The notes under the pieces are model-generated. The model had not been told where the DNA came from, did not search any database, and saw nothing but the letters and a program-made list of their open reading frames with translations. A DNA stretch of 60,585 nt from Geminocystis sp. M7585_C2015_104 (GTDB lineage: Bacteria > Cyanobacteriota > Cyanobacteriia > Cyanobacteriales > Cyanobacteriaceae): positions 1 through 60,585 of the forward strand of contig DVEF01000052.1 of assembly GCA_015295805.1 (NCBI GenBank), in the 5' to 3' direction. A program made the position numbers and the translations under genes. Of the stretch, positions 1-9,181 are shown one piece after another. Position 1 is the stretch's first letter. Each line of letters opens with the position of its first letter.

Positions 1-99
1 TACCCTTAAATCCAACCCCAATCTCCCCGCCACATCCCCCACCGTTACCCGATAATTCAAATCCTCTATTGACTCAATTAGTCTGGTGTTTACACTCAT
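1..99 (-). CDS. N-terminal 33 codons of a conserved cyanobacterial protein, cut by window edge
   Basis: Reading leftward from an ATG at 99-97 gives an uninterrupted 33-codon frame that begins MSVNTRLIESIEDLNYRV and runs off the window. The ATG is preceded by a good purine-rich ribosome site (AGGAGAGG) about 10 bases upstream. The peptide looks like a real, well-behaved N-terminus, possibly a winged-helix-like start, and resembles from memory a conserved hypothetical protein of cyanobacteria, but I cannot name the function. It is divergent from pheS, with a 267-base spacer (100-366) that holds a possible -35 box TTGACA at 173-178 with no strong -10 partner. The call as a gene is fairly sure; the family is not. 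Confidence 0.6.
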   Translation of the reverse strand, partial: MSVNTRLIESIEDLNYRVTVGDVAGRLGLDLRV

Positions 100-366
100 G
101 TTCTCTTTTTCCTCTCCTGCCCTTGTTTTTTTTTCTCCCATTTTAATTCAATACCTCATTTCCCAGAGTTTCTTGACAATAGCATTTTTTCTTTGTTAAA
201 GTGAGAGAGAGGGGTTGGACGGCGGGTGTGGAGACCGCCAGGACACTGGGGCTGAGAAGAAAATAAACAAGAATAATTGTCAAAAAGAGGGGAAAGAAAT
301 TGCGCAAGGAGCAGTTGTAAGAAATAATGGTCTATAAGTGGGAAGAGAGAAGAGGAAGAAAGATAT

Positions 367-1368
367 ATGACAGAAATAAGGGAATTAGAAAGTCAATTGA
401 AGAGTCTAGGAGAAAGGGCAGAGAGTGAAATAGAAGAAGCAGATAGCTTATCGAAGTTAGAGGGGATAAGGGTAAGCTACCTGGGGAAAAAGGGGAAAAT
501 ATCGGTGATAATGAAAGAAATGGGCAGACTGTCGCCGCCTCAGAGGCCTCTTTTGGGGGCAATAGCCAATGAAATAAAGGAGAGAATACAAGAGAAACTG
601 AAAAAACAACAGGAGAAAATCCAAGAGAGGGAAATAGAAAAGAAAATAAAGGAAGAAACCCTGGATGTGACAATGCCGGGGGTAGGGAGACGACTGGGAA
701 GAATACACCCCATCCAAAGTACAATAGACCGGATTGTAGACATATTTGTAGGGATGGGGTACACAGTAGCGGAGGGGCCTCAAATAGAAACGGACTATTA
801 CAATTTTACGGCCCTAAACACTCCCGAAGACCACCCGGCAAGGGATATGCAAGACACCTTCTATTTTGAGGATGGGACTTTGTTACGCACCCACACATCT
901 TCAGTACAAATACGCTACATGGAGAAGCATAAACCCCCCATTAGAATTGTAGCACCGGGGAGAGTGTACAGAAGGGATACAGTAGATGCCACCCATTCGG
1001 CGGTATTTCACCAGGTAGAAATCTTAGCAGTGGGGGAAGGGTTGACCTTTACCGACTTGAAGGGTACTATTAAAGAGTTCCTCAGGAGGATGTTTGGGGA
1101 GGATTTGCCTACCGTCTTTCGCGCCAGTTATTTCCCGTTTACTGAACCTTCTGCGGAAGTAGATGTACAATGGCAAGGGAAATGGCTTGAGGTCCTCGGT
1201 TGTGGTATGGTAGATCCTAATGTGTTAAAGGCGGTAGGATACGACCCGGAAAAATACACCGGTTTTGCTGCAGGATTGGGGGTAGAGCGTTTTGCTATGA
1301 TACTCCACAAAATAGATGATATTCGTCGCCTCTATCAAAGTGACCTCCGTTTCCTGCGACAATTCTAG
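367..1368 (+). CDS. pheS: Phenylalanyl-tRNA synthetase alpha subunit
   Basis: This is the catalytic alpha chain of the heterotetrameric PheRS that charges tRNA-Phe in the cytoplasm. It has 333 residues, the normal length for bacterial PheS. Residues 1 to about 95 form the charged N-terminal coiled-coil arm. The class II core follows, with motif 2 [18 protein letters not shown] from residue 199 and motif 3 [10 protein letters not shown] from residue 303. The partner pheT is not in the window, as is common in cyanobacteria where the two genes are separate. The ATG at 367 follows an AGAGGAAG stretch. The cognate tRNA-Phe gene lies about 11 kb downstream. Identification is secure. Confidence 0.97.
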   Translation: MTEIRELESQLKSLGERAESEIEEADSLSKLEGIRVSYLGKKGKISVIMKEMGRLSPPQRPLLGAIANEIKERIQEKLKKQQEKIQEREIEKKIKEETLDVTMPGVGRRLGRIHPIQSTIDRIVDIFVGMGYTVAEGPQIETDYYNFTALNTPEDHPARDMQDTFYFEDGTLLRTHTSSVQIRYMEKHKPPIRIVAPGRVYRRDTVDATHSAVFHQVEILAVGEGLTFTDLKGTIKEFLRRMFGEDLPTVFRASYFPFTEPSAEVDVQWQGKWLEVLGCGMVDPNVLKAVGYDPEKYTGFAAGLGVERFAMILHKIDDIRRLYQSDLRFLRQF

Positions 1369-1491
1369 AGTCTACTAGTTTGCGGATTTATCATTATTTC
1401 CGCCATTTTGCTTCCCATAGCTTCCCCCTGGCAACGGTCCCATTTTCTTCTATCATTCTTTCCAGGATTAACTGCCATAAGGGGGGAGTCT

Positions 1492-2430
1492 GTGTTTCTA
1501 AGTGTGATTATACCTACATACAACCGCCTTAAAATCCTCAAAAAATGTATCCAAGCCCTAGAGAATCAGGATTTCGACCCGGACTTGATTACTGGATATG
1601 AAATAATAGTGGTAGACGATGGGTCCACTGACGAGACAGTATCCTGGTTAAACGCCCAAAAAGCCTCGTTGCCACATGTGCGTCTTTTGTGTCAGAATCA
1701 TCTGGGGCCTGCTGCAGCCAGAAACCTAGGTGTGGTAAATGCTAAAGGGGATTGGATTGTTTTTATAGATAGTGACTTGGTGGTAACCCCCTCTTTTCTC
1801 CAGAGTCATGCTCAAACCCTCCTTTCCGCCCAGAAAAAACTAGGACACGATCGCATTTTCACCTATGGCTTGGTTATAAACACCTGCAACTTTGATAATC
1901 CTACCAGTGAACCTTTTAAAATTACAGACTTTTCTGCCGCCTATTTTGCTACCGGCAATGTAGCAATTGCCAAGAAGTGGCTAATCCAGGCAGGTTTGTT
2001 CGATACCAGCTTCAGGGAATATGGTTGGGAAGACTTGGAATTGGGGGTAAGATTAAAGAAGCTAGGCTTGAAATTGATTAAATGTCCTTCAGCAGTTGGT
2101 TATCATTGGCATCCCCCCTTTACTCTCCAACAAATTCCCCGGTTGATCGAAAAAGAAAAACAAAGGGGCAAAATGGCAGTACTATTCTACCAAAAACATC
2201 CCACCCTTGAAGTACGCCTTATGATTCAGATGACTTGGTTTCACCTCCTTTTGTGGGGGTTTCTCTCTTTTGGCGGCCTACTCAACGAAAATACCCTTAA
2301 ACCCCTCCTCCAATGGCTTATCCACATTGGTAAACCACAACTGGCTTTAGAGATTGCCAGAATCTTCCTCAACTGGTATCAAGTCTGTGAAGTATATCGT
2401 AATTATAAAATTATTCAGGTAAAACACTGA
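1492..2430 (+). CDS. Family 2 (GT-A fold) glycosyltransferase
   Basis: This is a nucleotide-sugar-dependent glycosyl transferase of the GT2 fold, probably acting on surface polysaccharide or glycolipid at the membrane face; the substrate is unknown. From the start chosen here it has 312 residues. The N-terminus shows SVIIPTYNR, then VVDDGSTDE and the DxD-like metal site FIDSDLVV. A C-terminal galactosyltransferase-like segment has EYGWEDLELGVRL. The frame is open back to an ATG at 1408, but those extra 28 residues are unlike the family. The GTG at 1492 has the ribosome site GGGGGGAG directly upstream and places the first beta strand at the N-terminus, so I prefer it. Neighbours give no substrate clue. 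Confidence 0.85.
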   Translation: MFLSVIIPTYNRLKILKKCIQALENQDFDPDLITGYEIIVVDDGSTDETVSWLNAQKASLPHVRLLCQNHLGPAAARNLGVVNAKGDWIVFIDSDLVVTPSFLQSHAQTLLSAQKKLGHDRIFTYGLVINTCNFDNPTSEPFKITDFSAAYFATGNVAIAKKWLIQAGLFDTSFREYGWEDLELGVRLKKLGLKLIKCPSAVGYHWHPPFTLQQIPRLIEKEKQRGKMAVLFYQKHPTLEVRLMIQMTWFHLLLWGFLSFGGLLNENTLKPLLQWLIHIGKPQLALEIARIFLNWYQVCEVYRNYKIIQVKH

Positions 2431-2538
2431 AACTGCAAAAAAAAATAAGCAAACAGAATTTGTCCCTATAATACTCTTAGACGAAAATAAGCAAACTCAA
2501 ATAACAAACATAGATAAAACAATAGGGAGGAAACCTTA

Positions 2539-3867
2539 ATGATAGTAGTCGGTTTTATTATTGGTTTTGTGCTGGGCGCCGCCATATTATGGTTTATCAA
2601 CAGGGAGAAAAAGTCTTTGCAGGAGGTAGAGGCGGAAAAACAAAAAGCCCTAAATGAGGCTGAACAAAATTTTGAAGCCCGAAAACAAGAATTAATCGCC
2701 TCTTTACGGGAAGAATACGCCGCCGAGGCCAATCAACAATTAGCTGAAGTCCAAAGGCAACTAGAAGAATATCAGAGTCAGCTTAGTGAATTGCAAGCCA
2801 ATAAAACATATTTGGAATCACAAATAGAGCAGCTCCCTCAATTACAGAGTCGTATTGCCGAATTAGAAGCCCAACTTGCCAACGCCCACAATCAGTTGAC
2901 TGAAAGTAATAACCGTTGTGCTTTTTTGGAGAATACCATAGCACAATTACAACAACAACTGCAAATACAACAAGAACAATTCCAACTACAAATCACCCAA
3001 CTACAAGAATCCTTCCAAGCAGAGAGGGAAGAATACGAGCTACAAATTCAAAACCTAAGGGAAACCATTGCTGCCTCTAGTAACCCTCCTGTAGAAGAAA
3101 TTGCTACAATGCCACCAACACCGCCGCCGATGGATGAGGAACAATATGCATCTCAGGCTACAGAAGAGATACTAGAGGAAACAGCGGAGGAAGATGCCCC
3201 CAGTTTTGCTATAGAAGCTAGTGAAGAGTCAGCCTCCGATTTCTCCCTCGAATCTCTTCCTACACCCACACAGGCAGAAGAGTCTGCTTTTGAAGAATTT
3301 GAGTCTCCTACACCCCCACCCCAGGTAGAAGAGTCTGCTTTTGAAGAATTTGAGTCTCCTCCTCAGCAGGAAGCAGAGGAATTATTGGATTTTGGCGAAG
3401 CAGAGAGTGAAAGCGAGTTTGAATTATTTACCCCAGAATCAGGGGTATCTGCCACGGCGGCTGAGGAAAGGCTGGAGGATGAATTGGATGAGGAAGACAT
3501 TTTTTCCCAGCAAGCAACAACTCCCCCCACCGAAGACGAATCTGACGACTGGCCTTCCGCATCCCAACCCTCTACTTCTTCCCAAGACGATGAATTACTA
3601 CTAGAGGAAACTGCTGATGAGGAGGAATTATATTTTGACTTTGAACAATCCCCCGAATCGTCTACTAGTTCGTCTAGTTCGTCTGCAGGAGAAATACCCC
3701 CCGATTTGATATTAGAAGAAGAGTCGGACGATAATGACGAGTTTGAGTTTTCCTTTGATGTAGGTGAGGGCCAAAATGATAACAATGGACACTCAGAGGA
3801 GGATTTGGACTTGGACAATCTCTTAGAAGATAAAGAAGAAAAAGAAGACAAGGAAGAGGGGGAATAA
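2539..3867 (+). CDS. Membrane-anchored coiled-coil protein with long acidic tail
   Basis: 442 residues of unknown function. One N-terminal hydrophobic helix (about residues 2-20, VVGFIIGFVLGAAILWF) is followed by basic residues, so the rest should be cytoplasmic. Residues from about 22 to 190 are a Glu/Gln/Leu-rich coiled coil. From about 195 to the end the chain is low-complexity and strongly acidic, rich in Glu, Asp, Ser and Pro, and probably disordered; it contains a 17-residue tandem duplication. The ATG at 2539 has a good GGGAGGAAACC ribosome site. The layout is that of a scaffold or membrane-tethered adaptor, but that is inference. It converges on the RsbW-like gene, with 11 bases between stops. 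Confidence 0.8.
   Translation: MIVVGFIIGFVLGAAILWFINREKKSLQEVEAEKQKALNEAEQNFEARKQELIASLREEYAAEANQQLAEVQRQLEEYQSQLSELQANKTYLESQIEQLPQLQSRIAELEAQLANAHNQLTESNNRCAFLENTIAQLQQQLQIQQEQFQLQITQLQESFQAEREEYELQIQNLRETIAASSNPPVEEIATMPPTPPPMDEEQYASQATEEILEETAEEDAPSFAIEASEESASDFSLESLPTPTQAEESAFEEFESPTPPPQVEESAFEEFESPPQQEAEELLDFGEAESESEFELFTPESGVSATAAEERLEDELDEEDIFSQQATTPPTEDESDDWPSASQPSTSSQDDELLLEETADEEELYFDFEQSPESSTSSSSSSAGEIPPDLILEEESDDNDEFEFSFDVGEGQNDNNGHSEEDLDLDNLLEDKEEKEDKEEGE
3277..3360 (+). repeat. 33-bp perfect direct repeat inside coding sequence, 51-bp period
   Basis: Bases 3277-3309 and 3328-3360 are identical over 33 bp and offset by 51 bp (17 codons). They encode two copies of the block EESAFEEFESP in the acidic tail. 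This is a recent in-frame tandem duplication, likely to vary in number between strains. Confidence 0.9.
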
Positions 3868-3878
3868 AGGGGGGTTTT

Positions 3879-4316
3879 TTAGGGAGACGAGTCGACAGTT
3901 GACAATTTTTTCCTGATTTTTAAACGGTTGCGACTGTCTGGGAGACGCTCATAACTCAAATCGTCTGCTATTTTCTTTAAAATCTCAATGCCTCTCCCAC
4001 TATCCCTCCACTCCTCCTCCGACTCCTGCCTTATTCTAATGGATTTAAGATCAAAAGGGGAACCACAATCCCATATACTGATGGTAATTTCCTCTTGGTT
4101 TAAGTCTATTTCTATCTCTATTGGCGTGTCGGCGGGTTTATCCTTATGAGCGTGTTTCACCGCATTGGTAAACCCCTCAGCTAATGCTAGTTGACACTCC
4201 AGCCAGTCTCTCTGATCAATCCAGTTTTGCCTCATTTTGTCAAATTGAGACAAAACCTCCTCCAGACAATTTAAATCACTCCTAACCTCGAAGAAAGCCT
4301 TGTAACGAACCTTCAA
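3879..4316 (-). CDS. RsbW-like anti-sigma-type serine kinase / HATPase
   Basis: A 145-residue single-domain GHKL ATPase of the RsbW/SpoIIAB type. Such proteins bind ATP and act in partner-switching with anti-sigma-factor antagonists. Visible ATP-site motifs are the N box EGFTNAVKHAH (residues 47-57), the G1 box WDCGSPFD (82-89) and the G2 box SGRGIEIL (106-113). The whole protein is the kinase domain, the usual RsbW length. No STAS antagonist, sigma factor or PP2C phosphatase lies nearby, so the partners are encoded elsewhere. It converges with the preceding coiled-coil gene. The family call is strong; the target is unknown. Confidence 0.88.
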   Translation of the reverse strand: MKVRYKAFFEVRSDLNCLEEVLSQFDKMRQNWIDQRDWLECQLALAEGFTNAVKHAHKDKPADTPIEIEIDLNQEEITISIWDCGSPFDLKSIRIRQESEEEWRDSGRGIEILKKIADDLSYERLPDSRNRLKIRKKLSTVDSSP

Positions 4317-4432
4317 AGCCAGCCAATCCCCTATTGCTCCTGTTAGTGTCTACTTCTAATTTACACCAATTTATGATAGAATCATCCCCCCTACTATCCC
4401 AGTACCTGTCCCCGTTTATTGGCTTGTGATTG

Positions 4433-4462
4433 TTGTACAGGTTATGAGTGAGGGTTTATAAT
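4433..4462 (+). promoter_or_regulatory. Sigma-70 type promoter for the alpha/beta hydrolase gene
   Basis: TTGTAC at 4433-4438 and TATAAT at 4457-4462 are 18 bases apart. Transcription should start near 4469, leaving a 5' leader of about 20 bases without a clear ribosome site before the ATG at 4489. Confidence 0.6.
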
Positions 4463-4488
4463 TGTAAACCCCTACCCCTAGTACCAAT

Positions 4489-5400
4489 ATGACTTACAAT
4501 TCCCCCTCTCTATTCTATAACTGGCTCAATTATAAGTGTGCTTATACCTGTTATAATCCTGATTCCTCTTCCAGTCACGCCTTGGTTTTGATTCATCCGA
4601 TAGGCGTAGGATTGTCCGGTGTGTTCTGGAGAAAATTTATCCAGAAACTACAAGAATACTCCTGCTCTTTTCCCATTTATAATCCAGACTTGTTAGGCTG
4701 TGGGAATAGTGACTTGCCTCGTGCTGCTTATGACCCCAAGGATTGGGCTTCTCAGCTCAATTATTTTATTAAAAATGTTGTCAAAAAACCAGTTATTTTG
4801 GTTGTACAAGGGGGCTCTTTTCCTATTGCTATTTATCTTTGTGCCGGGGATTTAAAGTGTGAGCAAGTTGAGGGGCTAATCCTCTCCGGCCCCCCCGCTT
4901 GGAATGTCATCACCACTGCGGGAAACCCAAGAATTAGCAAATTGGTTTGGAATCTATTTTTTGACAGTCCTTTTGGTTTTCTTTTTTATCAATATGCCAA
5001 GACGAGAGGCTTTATAAAGTCCTTTTCCGAAAAACAACTATTCGCTATCCCAGAAACCGTTGATGACCAGTGGATTTCTATGTTAGAGCAGGGCGCCAAA
5101 AACGATAAAAAACGTTATGCAGTCTTCTCTTTTCTGGCTGGTTTCTGGCGGAAAAATTACGAATATTTAATCAAGCAGATTGAGAAAAAAACCTGGATTT
5201 TAATAGGGGAAAATGCTACAATAATAAGTAAGAATGCCCTTCAGGAAAGTCCGGAGGAGAAGCTAAAGATGTACACACAAAATATGAAAAACGCCGGGGG
5301 GAGAATAATAAGAGGGAAAAATGTGCTCCCCTACGAGTCTGCAGAAGATTTTGCCAAAGAAGTTATAAATTTCTACCAGGAAAACTGGGGGAAAGCATAA
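4489..5400 (+). CDS. Alpha/beta-hydrolase-fold protein, catalytic residues atypical
   Basis: 303 residues with the alpha/beta hydrolase layout: an oxyanion-side loop LIHPIGVGLSG near residue 34, a DLLGCGNSD strand-loop near residue 68, and a nucleophile-elbow-like VVQGGSFPIAIYL. The elbow has G-G-S-F-P, not the usual G-x-S-x-G. Near the C-terminus, where the catalytic His is expected, the sequence reads RGKNVLPYESAEDF, with no His. The protein may therefore be an inactive or divergent member, or the His may lie elsewhere. A good promoter sits just upstream. It stands alone between two unrelated genes. The fold is likely; activity and substrate are unknown. Confidence 0.8.
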   Translation: MTYNSPSLFYNWLNYKCAYTCYNPDSSSSHALVLIHPIGVGLSGVFWRKFIQKLQEYSCSFPIYNPDLLGCGNSDLPRAAYDPKDWASQLNYFIKNVVKKPVILVVQGGSFPIAIYLCAGDLKCEQVEGLILSGPPAWNVITTAGNPRISKLVWNLFFDSPFGFLFYQYAKTRGFIKSFSEKQLFAIPETVDDQWISMLEQGAKNDKKRYAVFSFLAGFWRKNYEYLIKQIEKKTWILIGENATIISKNALQESPEEKLKMYTQNMKNAGGRIIRGKNVLPYESAEDFAKEVINFYQENWGKA

Positions 5401-5557
5401 CAAAAAATCAGAGTAGTGTGGGGCGAAAAATAAAAAAAGAAAAGGGAAAAAATGGAGTTTAAAAAGAGAGAACTGAGCAAACCCCCACCAAAGCCCCCCA
5501 GAACACTGCTATGATAAAACAAATAGTTCAAGATCTACTGAGTTCAACAGAATCTAA

Positions 5558-6868
5558 ATGTTGCGGATAATCACGGACTACGGGGAAGCACGACAAGAAT
5601 TACAAAGGATTAGCGATCGCAATTATCATGAGCACATAGAAGAAAAATGGGCTTTGGTAAGAGAAATTATCGCTACAGTGAGAAAAGAAGGCGATCGGGC
5701 TGTTCTGGCTTATACCCAAAAATTTGACGGACAACTAATCCCCCCCGAGAAATTAAAGGTAAGTGGTTCGGAAATAGATGCCGCTTATCAACAAATCTCC
5801 CCCGACTTGCTCCAAGCCATCAAACTGGCAGCCAAGAGAATTGAAGCCTTTCACCAACAAAGGGTGCCAAAGTCCTGGGTGCAATTTGCCGAGGATAATG
5901 TGGTACTAGGACGACGTTATACCCCCGTGGATAGGGCGGGATTATACGTGCCCGGGGGTAGAGCCTCTTATCCCAGTACCGTCCTAATGAACGCTATCCC
6001 GGCTAAGGTAGCACAAGTGCCTAGGATTGTTATGGTAACACCCCCTGGTACAGATGGTAAAATCAATCCTGCCGTCTTGGTGGCTGCAAGTGAGGCGGGA
6101 GTGACAGAAATATACCGAGTAGGCGGCGCTCAGGCCATTGCCGCCCTGGCCTATGGCACCGAAACTATTCCCCGGGTGGATGTGATTACTGGCCCAGGTA
6201 ACATCTATGTCACCCTGGCTAAAAAGGAAGTCTATGGCCGGGTGGGCATTGACTCCTTGGCAGGACCCAGTGAAGTACTGGTAATTGCAGACCATACTGC
6301 TAATCCGGTGTATGTGGCGGCAGATTTACTGGCACAAGCGGAACATGACCCCATGGCGGCCGCAATTCTCATAACTACCTCCCCCAACCTGGCTCAACAA
6401 GTCCAGTCAGAGGTGGAAAAACAATTGGAACACCACCCCCGTCGCACCCTCACGGAAAAGGCCATTGCCCACTACGGGGTGATAATTGTTACAGAAAGTT
6501 TACAACAAGCTGCTGAATTGTCCAACCTGTTTGCCCCTGAACATCTCCAACTGGAAGTAGAATCCCCTTGGGAACTGTTGGAACATATTCGTCACGCGGG
6601 GGCAATATTCATGGGCAGTTCCTCCCCTGAGGCGGTGGGGGACTATCTGGCTGGCCCCAACCACACCCTCCCCACCTCTGGTGCCGCCCGTTATGCCTCC
6701 GCCCTGGGGGTTGAAACTTTTATGAAGTATTCAACTGTTATAGAATATAGTCCCGTAGCCCTCCAAAAGGTGTCCAAGGCAATTATAGACTTGGCTACGG
6801 CAGAGGGACTGCCCTCCCATGCAGACTCTGTGAGATACAGGCTCAAACCCTTAGAAACGGGCAATTAG
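5558..6868 (+). CDS. hisD: Histidinol dehydrogenase
   Basis: This zinc enzyme oxidises L-histidinol to L-histidine using two NAD+ in the last two steps of histidine synthesis. It has 436 residues, the usual length. Family blocks are GPGNIYVTLAKKEV, AGPSEVLVIAD, the zinc/substrate segment LLAQAEHDP, FAPEHLQLEVE, and AGPNHTLPTSGAARY near the end. It is followed after 4 bases by the SDR gene, so the two are probably co-transcribed. hisC is about 3 kb away on the other strand and not part of the same unit, which fits the scattered his genes of cyanobacteria. A HIP1 octamer lies inside the gene at 5613-5620. Identification is secure. Confidence 0.97.
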   Translation: MLRIITDYGEARQELQRISDRNYHEHIEEKWALVREIIATVRKEGDRAVLAYTQKFDGQLIPPEKLKVSGSEIDAAYQQISPDLLQAIKLAAKRIEAFHQQRVPKSWVQFAEDNVVLGRRYTPVDRAGLYVPGGRASYPSTVLMNAIPAKVAQVPRIVMVTPPGTDGKINPAVLVAASEAGVTEIYRVGGAQAIAALAYGTETIPRVDVITGPGNIYVTLAKKEVYGRVGIDSLAGPSEVLVIADHTANPVYVAADLLAQAEHDPMAAAILITTSPNLAQQVQSEVEKQLEHHPRRTLTEKAIAHYGVIIVTESLQQAAELSNLFAPEHLQLEVESPWELLEHIRHAGAIFMGSSSPEAVGDYLAGPNHTLPTSGAARYASALGVETFMKYSTVIEYSPVALQKVSKAIIDLATAEGLPSHADSVRYRLKPLETGN

Positions 6869-6872
6869 AAAC

Positions 6873-7628
6873 ATGTATGACAAGAATATTTTGATTATCG
6901 GAGCCAGTGGGGGCATTGGCTCGGGTTTTGTCTCCCAACTACTCCCTAGAGAGGATACTGGGCTGTTATTTGCCACCCATCGCTCCTTTTCTGTTACACC
7001 TTCCAATTTGTCCCAACTGTTGCAACAATTCCCGGAAAAGTTGAATCTGATACCGGTAGACGTCACCAGGGAAGAAGATATAAAAAACTCTGTAGCATTA
7101 ATAAAAACAAAAGTAGATAAACTTCACTTGGTAATAAACTGCGTGGGTATCCTCCATGAGGAAAAGCTGCAGCCGGAAAAAAGTCTAAAACATATCAACC
7201 CCCAAAACCTCATGCGCTATTTTGAGGTGAATACCATCCCTACTGTGTTGTGGGCAAAGCATCTACTCCCCCTGTTTAAACACCCCGAAAGAACCGTTTT
7301 TGCCGTCCTATCCGCCAAGGTGGGGAGTATTGAGGACAATAGGCTGGGGGGATGGTATGGCTATCGCGCCTCCAAGGCTGCCCTGAATATGCTGGTCAAA
7401 AATATTGCCATAGAATACAACCGAGTGACTCAAAACACCATCGTCGTCGCCCTCCACCCGGGCACCACTAATACCCGTCTATCTGCACCCTTTCAACACA
7501 GTGTGCCTCCGGAAAAACTGTTTTCCGTGGAATTGTGCACCAAACAACTACTGTCTGTCATCGAAAAACTCACCCCCTCCGCCAATGGTCACTTTCTAAG
7601 CTGGGATGGTAGTATTATCCCCTGGTGA
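6873..7628 (+). CDS. Short-chain dehydrogenase/reductase (C-factor-like)
   Basis: A 251-residue Rossmann-fold NAD(P)-dependent oxidoreductase. The cofactor motif is GASGGIG at residues 10-16, NCVGIL takes the place of the NNAG motif, and the catalytic pair is Tyr164-x3-Lys168 in YGYRASK. The dense Ser/Lys active site and overall pattern resemble the CsgA/C-factor-like SDRs, but the substrate is unknown. The start is only 4 bases after the hisD stop, so it is translated from the same message. Its stop abuts that of the malic enzyme gene on the other strand with no gap between them, leaving no room for an intergenic terminator. Confidence 0.88.
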   Translation: MYDKNILIIGASGGIGSGFVSQLLPREDTGLLFATHRSFSVTPSNLSQLLQQFPEKLNLIPVDVTREEDIKNSVALIKTKVDKLHLVINCVGILHEEKLQPEKSLKHINPQNLMRYFEVNTIPTVLWAKHLLPLFKHPERTVFAVLSAKVGSIEDNRLGGWYGYRASKAALNMLVKNIAIEYNRVTQNTIVVALHPGTTNTRLSAPFQHSVPPEKLFSVELCTKQLLSVIEKLTPSANGHFLSWDGSIIPW

Positions 7629-9026
7629 CTAGATTCTTGCCACCCCTGTCTCCCTTGCCGCTTGTTGCACGGCAGCCGCCACAGTGGGTACCACACGCGG
7701 GTCAAAAACAGAGGGGATAATATGTTCCTTGTCTAAAACACTGGGTGGCACAAGTCCAGCAATGGCCTTAGCCGCCTGCAAATACATGTCGGTGGTAAAG
7801 GCAATGGCACGACAATCCAATGCCCCTCTGAACACCCCCGGAAAAGCCAAGACGTTGTTAATCTGGTTAGGATAATCACTCCTGCCAGTAGCCACCACTG
7901 CCGCTATGTCTCGGATTAATTCCGGTTGAATCTCGGGGATGGGGTTGGCCATGGCAAACACTATTGGCTGCGCTGCCATGGTTTTAACCATCTCCGGGGT
8001 TAGAACCCCAGCAGTGCTAACACCAATGAATACATCTGCCCCTACCAAGGCGTCTGCTAGGGTGCCCTCCTGAGCCACGGCAAATAGGCGTTTTTCTTCA
8101 TTCAAATCTGGGCGCCCTTTGCTGACAATCCCTCTAGAATCACATAGGATAATATTCTCACAGTGAGCCTGTTGCAGGAGACGGGCAATGGCGATGCCAG
8201 CAGCACCAGCACCGTTGATTACCACCTTCACCTTCGTCATCTCTTTGTCTACCAGTTTAAGGGAATTAATCAATGCCGCCATGGTCACAATGGCAGTACC
8301 ATGTTGATCGTCGTGGAAGATGGGCACATCTAACTCCTCTTGCAGCTTTCTTTCAATCTCAAAACACTTCGGCGCGGCAATATCCTCCAAATTTACACCC
8401 CCAAAGGCAGGGATAATATTTTTCACCGTTCGGATAATCTCTTCCGCATCCTGGGTAGCAAGACATATGGGAAAAGCGTCAATATCCGCAAACTGTTTGA
8501 ACAACATGGCCTTGCCTTCCATTACTGGCAACGCCGCCTCTGGCCCTAAATTCCCCAGTCCTAATACCGCACTACCGTCAGTCACAATAGCAACACTATT
8601 ACCCTTGATGGTAAGGGAGAATACCTTTTCAGGAGCCTCCTCAATAGCCTTACAGATGCGTCCCACCCCTGGGGTATAAGCCATGGCCAAGTCGGCACTG
8701 GAGTTGATGGGGATGCGATTTTGAATATGAATTTTGCCCCCTCTATGAAGGTCAAAGGTGCGATCGCTTACATGCAAAACCTCTACATCCTTCAAGGCTT
8801 TAATGGCCCTAACGATCTGTTCGGCGTGTTCAGTACTAGAGGCGTCAATTTGTAACTCCCTTTTGACGGTTTTCAGGTTTCTCTCAATTAGGGATATTTG
8901 TCCTAAATTGCCCCCCGCCTCCGCTATTGCCTTGGTTACCTCCGCTAATGCCCCAGTGCGGTTTTTTAACTCCAAGCGAACTGTTAAACTAAAACTGGGA
9001 CTAGGACTTAGATTCCAATCAGTCAT
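7629..9026 (-). CDS. NAD(P)-dependent malic enzyme with N-terminal ACT domain
   Basis: This enzyme decarboxylates malate to pyruvate with reduction of NAD(P). It has 465 residues. An ACT regulatory domain occupies roughly residues 8-85 (SLTVRLELKNRTGALAEVTK), suggesting allosteric control by a small ligand, possibly an amino acid. The malic domain has MAYTPGVGRIC and FHDDQHGTAIVTMAAL (about 236-251), and the cofactor domain has INGAGAAGIAIARLL (about 268-284). This architecture is typical of cyanobacterial malic enzymes. The region upstream of its start is shared with the divergent cysH gene. The enzyme call is sure; cofactor preference cannot be read from the sequence. Confidence 0.95.
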   Translation of the reverse strand: MTDWNLSPSPSFSLTVRLELKNRTGALAEVTKAIAEAGGNLGQISLIERNLKTVKRELQIDASSTEHAEQIVRAIKALKDVEVLHVSDRTFDLHRGGKIHIQNRIPINSSADLAMAYTPGVGRICKAIEEAPEKVFSLTIKGNSVAIVTDGSAVLGLGNLGPEAALPVMEGKAMLFKQFADIDAFPICLATQDAEEIIRTVKNIIPAFGGVNLEDIAAPKCFEIERKLQEELDVPIFHDDQHGTAIVTMAALINSLKLVDKEMTKVKVVINGAGAAGIAIARLLQQAHCENIILCDSRGIVSKGRPDLNEEKRLFAVAQEGTLADALVGADVFIGVSTAGVLTPEMVKTMAAQPIVFAMANPIPEIQPELIRDIAAVVATGRSDYPNQINNVLAFPGVFRGALDCRAIAFTTDMYLQAAKAIAGLVPPSVLDKEHIIPSVFDPRVVPTVAAAVQQAARETGVARI

Positions 9027-9181
9027 CTTCTATTCCCCCTTTTTGTTAGCAACACGTCTCTTGAATTTTACAACTATATGCCCCCTCCGGAGCAAATGGA
9101 CTGTATGTTATATAATATTCAGAGGAACCCTCCTCGAAGAGTTTTTTCCATCGGATTACGAGCAAACACAAGGAAAAGCCT

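Noticed and set aside
332-783. Three minus-strand frames over pheS
   Set aside because: Low-complexity products (Phe/Leu/Ser-rich) lying antisense to the well-supported pheS gene.
3363-3851. 162-codon minus-strand frame
   Set aside because: A poly-Ser product complementary to the acidic tail of the coiled-coil gene; composition artefact.
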